Source: Elysia marginata
Lineage: Eukaryota > Mollusca > Gastropoda > Plakobranchidae
DNA length: 20,094 bases
Assembly: GCA_019649035.1 (NCBI GenBank)
Contig: BMAT01008301.1
Location: 226,666 to 246,759 of the forward strand
Direction: 5' to 3'
The notes beneath the pieces are model-generated. The model searched no databases and had not been told where the DNA came from. It saw only the letters and a list, made by a program, of their open reading frames with translations. This document shows, one piece after another, positions 1 to 12,400 of the stretch; positions within the stretch are counted from its first letter, which is position 1; each line of letters starts with the position of its first letter. The position numbers and the translations under genes were made by a program.

Positions 1-333
1 GTGGTTTTTTTTTTACTATTGACAAGTGATAATTGAAGTCATGAAATGATTCCCCGTAGATTTTAGCTTAGGCTATAAATAAAAAAAGTCAATAAAAAGA
101 CAGAACTTTTTCTTTGACAATTTCTCTGATTAGAGAAAACAAAGTGCAAATTTGTATGAATAGCTGGTGCAAATACATGGTACAGTTGCATGGTGAACCA
201 CACCATTACTTTTCAATATCAATAACATTTCTGTAGTATTTAGCATGAGAATGTCTCTATCTGCAACTAACATGTACTATTCGACACAAACCAAAAAAAT
301 GGAAAAAATAAGCATATAGATCTGGTTACATAC
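1..333 (-). other. partial PDS5 intron
   Basis: AT-rich intron sequence following exon 21. No exon with PDS5 similarity, no tandem repeat and no recognisable transposon was seen. The intron continues past the window edge. Confidence 0.7.
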
Positions 334-457
334 ATTGAGCATTAATGCCAAGGCCTGGAACTGCTCCTTCACAATAATGTCTGCATAACAAGGCTCTTCC
401 GCTAACTTCAGCATGCAACAGCCTGCCTGGAGTCGCAACCTCGAGAGCTCTGGTTTG
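334..457 (-). CDS. PDS5: PDS5 exon 21 of window
   Basis: 124 nt: one base completing Asn, then 41 codons. Contains [20 protein letters not shown] and ends [11 protein letters not shown], matching [43 protein letters not shown]. Acceptor cttcatttcag, donor aat|gtatgtaa. The next exon (the vertebrate DECYQVRQ segment) is not in 1-333. Confidence 0.96.
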
Positions 458-3400
458 CTGAAATGAAGTTCATTATTAAAAACAAGGGCAGAGTAAATGT
501 GTGTATTATGCTGTCACATGCAGGTTAAAATTACCTTTGTGGCTTATGTGGCATACTGCCAAAATAAATATCATTTTTTTTTGTACTGTCTTCTTTTTCA
601 CATTCTTTAAATGTGTTTTTTCATAGGATGTATTTCCATCAGTTCCAGGAAGTTAATTGTTTTTCCAGTTCTATTAGTGGGCCAAATAGTTTGGTGCCAG
701 CTCTGCAATAGATTCCCATGTCTTTTTTCTCTTTATATAACAAGCATTCCTAGAGAATATGCTCAGTTGCCTCTGCAATCTTTGCACTTGCACATTTCAG
801 ATTCCCCTACTATGAAAGTTCTGAAAATCTGTTATGACTAGTTCTTGATCTTTAGAGGCTCCAGAGGGATGTTTTTTCCTTTCCGTCGAGTTTTTAGAAG
901 TCATCTTTTTTGTTAAAATCTTGGCTCTTCTCCCACCTCTCCTGCAGCCATCTTATCATTGTTTTTGCTTCTTGTTATGTGATTGTTGTTTCTCCTTGTT
1001 CCAATCCTGAACCAAGTTTGGCAAGGTTGTCTGCATTTTCATTGCCCTCTTTGCTGTGTCCACTGAAGGGTGAGTTCTCCTAACCTGGTCCCTAATTCTA
1101 ACAGTTTTTGTCTTAAGTATTTAGCACAGTGTCTTTGGTGTTTTCCAAAGTTTCCAGTACCAACCTAGTGTTGCAGAATATAACTACTTTGTTTTGGAGA
1201 TTTTGCCATTGACTAAGTTTAGAGCTTCCTTGGTGGCTTTTGTTTTTGTCTTGTAGTTGGTGTACTGTATTCAGCAGGCAAAAGATCTTTCTAGTATAGT
1301 TCCATCTGGTAGAGTAGTATGAACTCCACAACCTCCATTTCTCACATCATCAGTGGTAGAACTTTGAGTGTAGATTATCCATTTTGTACATTTATTCCCC
1401 CAAAAAGTGGCTCCTTCTTTGGCTCAATAAATGATTAGTTAATCTGAAGTTTAAATCTGGCTTGGATTTGTGCATTTTAAATTAGAACAATAACATAAAT
1501 TGTGAGACTGCGCAATACAGGACTTTGGTAATGAAGACGAATCAGATTAAATTGAGAGCTATAATGACTAAGGATCATTTGACATTATAAGAATTATTGG
1601 TAAAAATGAGACACACAGAAAAGTTTTTAGAGATGTCTTTTTCTTAAATTAGGTCAACAATCTATATCATATGTTATTGTTTCTCATTGTTTTTATCATA
1701 CTGTACTTATCTTCTGGCTACAAATAGACACCAGAGTTCATGAATTTACAAAATGTTGAATCTATGAAAAGAAAATCACCTTTGCATTTAACAATTTTGT
1801 CAAGATGTGACATGAAAAAGGTAAGTAGTGTGCATATCCCAAACCACACACATTTTTTTTCTCATTTTTTTTTGCCCCCAATCAACACATATTTAAAATT
1901 TTTTCCTGAATTTTAGAACAGCAGGAAAGTAAAATATACATAGCACTTACTTAGTGAGTCCATTTTCCATAAGATCTCCGTCATGGATAATGACAACATA
2001 CAGCAGCCGCAGGGTAGAAGTACCAGAATTACTGGTGTTAGACTTCAGACCCAACAGCCACCGCACCAACAGCTTCATCGCCTGCACCTGAGTAGTGCAG
2101 AAAGAAATGGTAAAAATACTGCATTATTATCATAATTATCAAAAGAGGTGTCTTGCCATGGAGGGGTATTAAATTCTGATTTCCCGCACCTCCAGTCCCG
2201 GAAAACATCATAAAGACATTAACATCAATAACACATCAATACTACAGCAGAAATTATCATTATTATTGTTTAATTTTCCTGCTTTATAAAACAGAACTTT
2301 ATGTGCTGGATAGATTAAAAAAATACAATAAGACAAGTCTGCTCACTATAGAGATTTAGATCCCTGCCTGACTAAATAATATAGGCAGTAAGTTATCGTT
2401 ATTGAGTTTTACTTTTTATATTAACAGTTTACTTATAGATAGCCAAACTTCCATTCAAACAATGCTTGGTGGCACTAATACATAGATTAGAGTGTAATAA
2501 AGTTAGCTTTGAATTTGATGAGGTCAAAAACAATTAAGAGAAATTTATCTGTATTTTTAAATGAAGATCAATTTAGAAATTGGTAATGAAACAGGGATGC
2601 AAATTACCAATGAAAAAAAAACAGCGCAAGATATCTTTTATTAATATTGTGTGCCAGACACACTCGCCCCCCTACAAGTCAGACATATACTTTTGGAGTA
2701 GTTCAACTGTTTTGTAATAAAAATGAAACTACTGCTGGTTATAAAAAAAAATCAGCCATAACTTTTGACATTTCTAACAAATCGGGGTAAAAGCTAATTT
2801 AGAAAATGTAAAAATCCCAAAACCTTCTATGGGGTTAATGTTAACTGTATTCCTGGTCAAGTTTTCACAAAAGAATTTTACAAACACTGCTCTGAACATA
2901 TCAAGCCACAACATACAGCTTTTGTTCAAAGCTTTTTCAAATAATTTTTAACATCCAAACAAATCCTTTTGAAGGTGCTGTAACCATATCTATATCAGAG
3001 CCTTTCCTTTTCCATGGAAAAGTTCCCCCTACCACACTACAAGCGGATGCATTTGTATTGGCACAAGAGATATTTGAACTCTGTCATTAGAACTAACAGT
3101 TGCAGATAAGTAAGTGAAATCCCAATGGCGGGAAACGTCTGAAATCAGCAAAAATCTGAAAAATTTACATCCCTGTTTGTATATACCAATTATGGTTCTT
3201 TGAAAGTAATTAAGATTAATATGTAACATCTGTTATATCGTGCACTTGTCAAAATTAACCAAACAGCATTTAAAAAAAAAAATTTTTAAATCTCTATAAT
3301 TCAATCAATCAATCAAAATGATCAATGGGTGCTGTACCTTTGCTTGCGTTTCTTCTGATACCAAGTGATCAGGACACCATGATTCCTCAGTCGTTTCCCC

Positions 3401-6400
3401 TTGTGTCTGGAAAACAATGGAAACAAGAGTGTGGTAAAATTTTCACCTTGTGAGTTAGTAAAACAACGTGTAAATAAAACTAGCTTTCAGTATCAGATCA
3501 CAGTCACAATTTTCCTGATAATCTATAAATGGGGGGCACAGTATAAAGCGCTGATTCACGACACACTGACAATGTCAAACTACTGATATAACCTAAGAAA
3601 TTCATCATTTCTAAGCGAGAACAGGCAACGAGAACTTCATTTGACCTAATGGTAAAAAAATATATTTTTTACTCTTTTTTTTAAAGGAAAAAAAATGGAT
3701 TTTCCCAAAACAGTCTTTGCATTCTATCTATTTTTTTGTTTCCCAACCAAATGCTTTCAAACTTTCACCAATTCTTCCACTAATGTTTGTCAACAAAGCG
3801 TAGCCAAATTTGCAAATACTATGTTTTGGAGTTATACCCCTTTTACTTATGTTGTCAAGTGGAAAAACCAACACAAGTGTAAAACTAAAAAAAAAAGTTG
3901 CATCTTTACTTCCGATTCATAAAATGAATTCCTGCTCAGAACATTTTTTTCTAGATCTAGAAAGTTCCAAAATTTGAACATCTTACAAAATTTGAAATGA
4001 TCTGGTAAAAAATTGAAGGAGCCTTTAGGTTTTAAAAAAATTATTAAAGTACCTAAAAATCCAAGAAAGCAGGTGTTAACATCGCAATTGGAAAACATTT
4101 CAAGAAAAAAATTTTCTTCAGCTGATTTGAAAACATGGGCTATCTCATGTAACTTTACTATAACCTTTTAAAGACATTTCAATTTGTCAAAATGAGGTCT
4201 TTATTTACACCCCCCTCACCCCACTTAATCTTTTTATCATTAGCAATCTGTCTTAAAAAGGTTTTACTTTTTAGTCATGAAATTATAATGTACCTAACCA
4301 ATAATTTGTTCTACTTTAATATCTACAGATTACCATTTGCACTCCAATGATTCTTCTCAATCAACTGTTCTAAAAATTACTGAAATTTCATGTGCTATGT
4401 TTTTGTGCATATGAACACATAAAATATGTCATTCAGAGGCGTTGAAAAGTCTTTATGAAATTAATCTTATTCTAGTTTATTCTTTCTCAGTTTTTGAGGA
4501 TTAATGTCAAGGGGGTGGGGGCGGGGGGAAGAGAGAGAAGGTTAGTATTGTAGAAAAGGCATCCCTGGGGCAATCATGTCATTCGGCAACTTACTCTGTC
4601 CTTCATCAGCAACTCCTTCACTATGTACTTTGAGATGATCCTTTTAATCTCATTTGGAAACAAGTCAGGGAACAGCTGAGCAATATGTCCAAGGGAGACA
4701 ATTGCTGTCAAATAGTTGGCATTCTCTGGATCAAGGGCACTTTGAATAGACTGTAATTAAAAAATAAATATTTTTTTAAGCATTCACTCATGAGGGTGTA
4801 CATTTCTCTTGATAAGTGCTAGAATACGTCTGCATTAAGTTAATTCTCTCAATCAAAATACAAGCTTGTTATAAAAAAAGCTTTTTATACCACAAAAAAA
4901 AAACCTTTGAATATAAAGATAGGATATATGAAGCAGCAAGGGTAAACCAGCTGTAAATTGGAAATAAATCATTAATTTGTTCTAATTGTGTATAAAGAAA
5001 AAGAAAAGAAAGCATTTTTTTTAATATAGCGCCTAATCCACTAAAATGCTCTAAGCACTTTAACAGTGTTCCTCAACAGGCCATTATCAACCAAATGACC
5101 ATCTGAACTTACAGAGAAACAGCAAAAAAAAGAGCATCACCTAAGAAAACTAACATGATCTTACACTGCCTATAGTTGGGTACTCCTTTAACGCATGAGC
5201 GAGGCAAAGAAATGTGTGTAAATAGTTTTTCCCAAGGACTAAACGCCCATCTGATGTAAGCAAGACTCCGGCCCTCTCAGTACAAAAGCCGGGTGTCTAA
5301 AACTCGATCACCACACCACTCATATTATAATCGTGGAAAAAATTACAACTCTAGCTATTCTGCAACTCAAGTAATTTCGTTTTTTAGCAAATAAAAATGC
5401 TTTACACAAAAAAGAAAACTTTGTTCAAAGATATCAGCAAACGAGCCAGAGTAGATTGTGCGTAGATTTAGCCTGGTTGCCTTACATGTCAATTTGTAAA
5501 GTTTGATTTGGTTAGGGTTTTTTAATTTAAACACAAGTTATTTTAGCAATAGTTGTTTAACAGCATGGACATAAACGTACCTCAAAAATGTTGGTCACTG
5601 CCTGTTCTTTGTTGATGCAAAGTGTGTTAATACACCTCAGTGCATGCTTGGCCTGCCGCGGAGACCCAAACTTGGCCAAGTTGATCAACAGAGGCACCAG
5701 AGAACTACCAATACAAAATATACAAGTTTCTCTCAGAGATACATTATAGATTTATAAATTTTTCAATGATAAAGACAAATCTTGGTAAAACGTTCTGTGT
5801 CAGTGTCAGGCAACTTGTGGTGTGTTGGTATGGGACCGTTACATACATCATTAAAAGATCCTTGCCACTGAGTTGAAAATGTCTGGGTAGACATCACTAG
5901 CGTGTGTTGTGAGATGACGTGTTTTTCAGTAGGAGGGTGTGTTCAGAAAAAATTCTTCATCGCCCTCTCGTGTTTCAGTAGAAGGGTGTGTTCAGAAAAA
6001 ATTCTTCATCGCCCTCTAGTGATACTAGTTAATCATTTTTATATATTCAACGAAGCCAGAAGAAATTTGCAAATAGATCTTTTAATCACTTCACATCATT
6101 AAATTCTTTGCCTCAAGCTTTACAAATAGATCATTAAAACAAGAGTTTAAAAAAAGAGCCCCCAAAATAGATCTAAAATAAAATACCGTTGTAAAATTAA
6201 GGTTTTTCATAGATACCATGATCATTATAAATAAATTTGTTATATTAATCCACATATAGTCATTCTCAGAGAAACTGCAAGAACAGAAAGGAAATTAATG
6301 ATGCGCCTCTATCACCCAAATACTTATGAAAGAAGTTACTTACGAATAAACATCTGGATGATCAATGTGAAGTTTGGTTCCAGTATTGGTAAGAATCTGC

Positions 6401-9400
6401 AAAGCTAGGTCACCTGTGGAATTTAAAGAACAATTAAAAATGATAACCCCATGCACAAAAAACAGAGTAAAATTAAAGTCTTTAATTTGAGAAGAAAGGG
6501 AGAACAGCTAATCTTGCACAACATTTCTTTTTAATGACAAAATTGTTTAAAAGCACAAAACAAAGAAAAACGCTGCTTTCAAAACATTGAAAAAAGAAAG
6601 CAGGTGGTATGAGGGCATAATCTTTTTTTAGACAACTTCATAAAGAAAAGAGGAAAATCTGTTTGTCTAATATTTTGACAATATCATAGAGCCCAGTGCT
6701 GCCACAGATGAAATTGTGGTGTGGTTTATAGATAAGTGACCAAAATGACAAAATTTTGTATGATCTGCTGTAAAACCATTTTAAAGTTTCATCTCGATAT
6801 TTTTAAAGAATCATCACAACAGATTAACTTCAGAGCAAGGCCCTAAACTGTTTCAATAACTTACTGATTATATCATCATCATTGCGCACAAAGGTGAGAA
6901 AATTTTCAAAGATTTCCACAGATTCAAAGTAGCTTGGGAAGTAGTGAGACAGCACCTGTAAGAGAATAGCCAAGAAAAAAAGGTCATTGACTAAAGCAAA
7001 TAAAACCATTATCTTTGCTTTTGACAGTACTTTTTTCATGAAAATTGATCTGAAGAATAAATAAAATTTAGTATTGAAATAGGGTACTCTGCAAAGGCTA
7101 TATAGATTGGTGTAGCTTTAAACTGAAGAGAATTTTTCTTTGCATAAAATTTGAGATGGCCATAACAGACATTAGGCGTGTTAGGTTTGGCCAGGATCAG
7201 GCTTTATTTCTAGACTCTACATCTAATGAGCTGAGATCAGTGAAATTTTTTTCAACCCCTGAACTTTGACAGCTGATCGGGCAAACGCGGCCATGAATCA
7301 AAGTTCTGTCCGTTGACGTTTACAAAAACCAAAACACTTATAACATATACATAATTTAACATAGGCTACGTGTAATTATTATACCTTATTATACTAGCCA
7401 ATATGTGATTTACTTCATTGAAGCAGTTGCTGTTGATAAACTTTGCTGTGTGGGCCGTTTAGTGAGTCACCATAATATACAACCTAAGTAGATTTTTTTA
7501 ACCTAAATCTAGTCTAAATGCTAGTTATGTCAGAACTTTGGTTGGGTAGTGAAGTCATCATAATGTTAGTCTATTTGTAATAGATCTAACTATTATGTTT
7601 CTTAAATCTCTTCGTTCCTTTTCTATATATTTCAACCACCAGCGATCGATGATGACATCAGTGAATAAATTAACTATTTGTCATTGAATGAAAGCAGGAA
7701 TCTATTTCCTATGAATAACAAAAGCTAAATATACCCTCAGAAATCAACAGAAATATTTTGGTTTAATTTTGTATTGAGTTGTTAGACTGAAAAATGTTGT
7801 TTCCTGGTTGCCAGCCTGCCGCCATCTTGAATGTAGTTATTAAGGTAAAAATCATTATTGCCCATTTTAAGAAAAATGGTTAAAAATCAAGAATGAGGCT
7901 TTTTCAAGTTAAAAATTTTTATTTGGACCAAGGTTAAGTAGTTTTTTTTCTCGTTCACAATGATTTTTTTTCATTACCCAATTTTATGGTGTGAAAAGTC
8001 TATTTTTAGTAACAAAAGTAGGTCAAATTGAGTAATATGATGTGATATAGTGATACAAAACACTTCACAAGAAAGCCTATTCATTTGCAATCAAAACAGT
8101 ATATGACACTTAGGACTCTCAACAGTTGCACTTGCTAAAAGCTGCTATACAAAAAGTAGACTCTCAGATTTATATTCGACTCTTAAAACAGTAGGGAAGG
8201 AAGAGAATTAATCTAGTCTAAATTCGTCGATCAGTCAAAAAGATACTCTGCTTAAAAAGGAACCTTCTTATGAAGGTGATACTTAGAAGCACAAATTTAA
8301 CTAGGTTCTAGAGTCTGGAATAGGTTTACTTCGTATCTTTTGATTTTCTTACTGTATTTTATAGAGATGTTGCTGAGGCGCACTTTCTGATTTCTCTTCA
8401 TAGCAGCCTAAATTGTACATCTACTAAACCTGAACCTTAATCAAGACTAGATCTTGCCCTATTTAAGCTTTAGATATATTCAGTGTTACGATAAATTTGA
8501 ACCATGGCAATATAGTTCCAGGTGTACAAATTTACTTAAGCAGAAAACCTACAAGGGGGAAAAGTGTTACAAAATATCACTAAGTATAAAAGGCAACTCA
8601 CTAGTAACAGCTGCACACCCTTCTGCTCAGCACCATCCACAACAGCATCCATATCTTCTTGAACGCCAGCCATCATCTCCGACACCTCCAGTACCAAGTG
8701 GTCAATGGCAAGCGAGTCCACCATCACAGGAGCAATACGTTCCAGCAATGTTTTGACGAGCTGGTACAACGCTCCAATAGCACCCGGAGCACACCCAATC
8801 TTGCGCAAGATCTCTTTCTAATGATCACATTAAAAAAAGAAAATAGCTGAGTTCAGAGCCTTTTTCTTCTGATTTCCATCTTTTAAAAATTAGATCTCAA
8901 AACGTTCTCTACAGCATCAAAAGAATACAAACTTGTAACTATCTAATGACAGATAAATTGAAGAAGGTCAAGTGGCTCAAAATTTTGTTATATTTCTCTG
9001 ATGATCAAGCTCTTGTTCAAGCCTCCTGGGTTTAAAAACTCAGCAAATGTGAAACGCTTAAGGTGAATAAAGCAGAAGCTACAAATTTGAATTTTATATC
9101 TTTTTAACAGATTTTTACATGAAAAAATATTTTATCATCTAAAAGAAAAACAAAACAAAAAAGATTTGCACTTTTCGTAAGGCTCCAGCTAAAAAAACGT
9201 TTGTAAAAAATTGTGGGTGAATTAACCCAGTTGCCTATGAATTCTTAACACAAAAGCCCCCCAAAAAAACTGTCCAGTGATCAATAATTGAAAGATTTAA
9301 GGTATGAAATAAGCAGTGGATTTAAGTTATTCTAATGTCTAGAAAGTAATATCAATTACTACATACAACTATCTCTTCTGCTTTCTTGCAGGTGCATGAC

Positions 9401-12400
9401 GGCCCAACCAATGCTTTAATTTGCAGGCGAAGGCGAGCATCATCCTTAAGCATAATGTTGAACTTCTTCAGATATTCTTGGGGCTTTAGTGTGTCGGGGA
9501 ATGTACCTGTGTGAGAGGACAAGAATACTTACAATATGCCTCTAAATAGGATACAGCATTTTTCTAAAATGTTATGAGAACTTGGTTTGAGAAAATGGAT
9601 GTTGAACTGACAAGAGAAATTTTTTAGTTTCCCTGTAAAAAATTTCACCATTTTGGTCTTCAACAAAAACAATCACAATTTTGCATCAAAATCTGAAAGC
9701 AGTGGAACTTTTAAGAACTTCAGAATGCAAAATGAGATCAGTATTATCAACAATTAAACTGAACACGAATTCACTGAATTATTCATTTTAACTTTCATCA
9801 AGATCTAACAAACCATTTCTAGACGCATTGTATTCTAAGTTCAATCAAACTGAGGGTCTAAAGATAGGCCTATGACAAAAAACTCACGAGCAAGCTGAGC
9901 CAACTTAGGCATGATTGGGGGCGGGCTGACTTCATTAGCTCGGTCATGAGCATCAACAAGTTGGGCCATCAACTGCCGGACACTGCAATTAAATTCCAAG
10001 ATACCGTTTAACAATATGAATATTTGATGTATGAACATAATATTTATTGTAAGACCTGATGAGGATGGATAGAGGTGAGGTGCAACATACATAGTCGGGC
10101 CTGACGAGGATAGATAGAGGTGAGGTGCAACATACATTGACACAGAAACACATTCTGCCATGGCTAGCCAAAAGTCTAAGTAGACCAGAGCCTGCTTAGC
10201 AGTTGAGGCCTGGCCATCCTGAGCTGTGTTGCTCATATTATCCCTACAGTAATAATACTGCTCCCATTTTCTTATTTCTTTACCAACTACTTAAAATATT
10301 CAGAAAAGATGAAAACTTACTGGAGCTAGACCAGCCCTACTTCAACCTCTTAGGTTTAGATCTAGATCTAGAATTAGATCTAAAAAAATAGTTCTTGAAT
10401 CTGATTCTGCTCTCACAATATCTGGGGTCATTATCAGACAAATTTTCACCATCAGCACTGTCAGAATGAATAACAATATCCCTCCACAAATGGTTGCGAC
10501 GTCCTGCCATTATTTTAATAAAAATAGCTTGAAGTCAAATTATGAGGGGGAATTCTGTTCAAGTGATCTACTTTAGTGTGTTCTCTCACAAAATAAACAA
10601 AGTTTAGTTTAAAAAAATACACATGGTATTGATACAGAGTATATTCCTACCCAGGCTCTAGGCCCTCGTTAAGGACAAATCTGTACAAGTTACCTTGTGC
10701 AAAGGGTAGAATGTAAAAAGAAAAAAAAACCATCATACAAAAATCATTTTATTTAAACCTCTGGAAAAACCTGGACATCAATACTGATTTTCATCTAGTC
10801 ATGTCCTTTAATTTTAGCCTTTCAATAGATTTTTTTTATGGCAAACTGAGTTCACTTGCATGATATTTATTTGAAAATTTCAAAGATCAAAGATAGGTTG
10901 CTGGAGCTAACTCTGAACCAGATACTTCAACAGGATACTAATAGTTAAATTTAATTTTTATGGAATGAACAAAGTCAAGATACTTTCACCCTATGAACCC
11001 TGAGCTCCCCAGCCTTAAAGTTACCCATTCCTGGCTACTTAGGCTAAAAGTGTATTTATCTAGATCTATGTGTACTACAACTTTATAAAGCATGCAAACA
11101 ATTCAAAATTGGTATACTGGTGAGTAGAGTATTTGACACTGGAAAACTTCTGTGTACTGGCGAGTAGGGTATTTGACACAGGAAAACTTGACTGTACCGG
11201 TGAGTAGGGTTCAAGGGTTAAGGTTCAAGTAAAGACTATCAAAAGAGGTAGCCAAGTTTTGAGATATTTCCTGTTCTAAAGACTTTATTTTGACCTTTAC
11301 ATTCACAAATTTTTAAGAAATTCTTTTGAGAAAAATACTCACTTATTCCTACACTTTAACATCTCTGAAAATGCTCTGCAACAAAAAAAGACAAAAAATT
11401 GCAACATTTAATTTTTTACGAGAAACAAACAAAAATTCCATATGAAGAATGGTACTTTCACATGTTCCTTTAGACCTGCTTGTCAAAGTTTAAAACTATT
11501 AACAACAATGCCAATAAAAGCTATCACCACTCGCTAAGCTTGTCTTCAAATGTCATTTCTATTGTATCTTTACCACAACTGAGAAATTTTGGTGGAAAAG
11601 ATAAAATTGCTTATGTTTTGGAATTATTTTTTTCACATTTCAAGTCTAGACCAAAAGCTAAAAGAATTTTAGTTGTTGTAAAGTAGTAAAATTTTAAAAT
11701 CAGGGATGCCACTCAAGTTTTCTAAAAATAACTGAGAATCCTGGCCCTACATGCCCGTGTCAATAAACGTATATCAAATATGTATAAATGGGTTCTGTAC
11801 TGTCACGGGGGAGTGTATCAATTTTGTTCAAATTTTGTGTGTTCATTCAGTTTCTTAGGCTTTAAAAAATTGAGATTAGAAGAAAGAAAATAACTAAACA
11901 AAATGGCATCCCTGTAAAATGTCAGAAAGACATGCAGCCTTTAATTTTTGCAATACTGCACGCAACTTCATTTACTAACCTAACAATAAGATATAGCACT
12001 CGTCAAAAACAAAAATTTACTAAGTAGCATTTGAGATAAAAAGATTGCTGTAGTGATCAAAAGAAGAGACAAAAGAGAGCTGGGTTCTTCAGATGTCACT
12101 AACTTGACAGCATGATCATCCAGCTGAATGTACAGGCTCAGCAACTTCTTCATTCTTTCAGCCACTGGCTTTTGATAGGGGACAAGATGAACATTCAGCA
12201 TACGCTCTACCAACATTCTGGGGAAAGAAATGTTTCATAATGAAATATTTCAAAAGATATAAAATAGAAAAAAATTACAGCCCAACTCGCTCAGGCGACC
12301 ACCTTTCTCTGGTGAACATCTGTGATGGCCACCACTTTTCTACGATTCCCTAAAATTTTTATAGAATTATTTGTTTTGATGTCCTGCATGGCGACAGTCT

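Larger units (their letters stand above)
9983..11342 (-). other. PDS5 intron downstream of the microexon
   Basis: 1,360-bp intron between the 33-nt microexon and exon 12. It contains the 45-bp duplication (10051-10138), the TAGATC repeat within the 57-codon frame (10337-10510) and the 40-bp repeat (11111-11210). The remainder is AT-rich with nothing recognised. Confidence 0.7.

Noticed and set aside
611-841. 76-codon plus-strand frame
   Set aside because: The other strand carries the LINE C-terminal tail here, and the plus-strand product has no motif.
3029-3229. 66-codon minus-strand frame within the 2592-3175 inverted-repeat candidate
   Set aside because: Considered as a transposase remnant, but no transposase motif is visible and the length is near chance.
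3695-4098. Overlapping plus (75 codons) and minus (83 codons) frames
   Set aside because: Both are Phe/Lys-rich, opposite-strand shadows of each other in an AT-rich intron; neither shows family features.
7261-7306. 9-bp inverted repeat with a 28-nt loop
   Set aside because: Too short and isolated in a 1.6-kb intron to call an RNA element or transposon end.
8454-8850. Plus-strand frames of 100 and 63 codons, one Pro/Gln/His-rich
   Set aside because: They lie over the antisense of PDS5 exon 14 (8602-8817), whose minus-strand product matches the family exactly; the Pro/Gln richness is a mirror effect.
9841-10236. 131-codon minus-strand frame beginning with Met, upstream of exon 12
   Set aside because: It is exon 12 read through its acceptor into the intron, lengthened by the 45-bp duplication; the true acceptor is at 9983-9985 and exon 11 joins it in frame.
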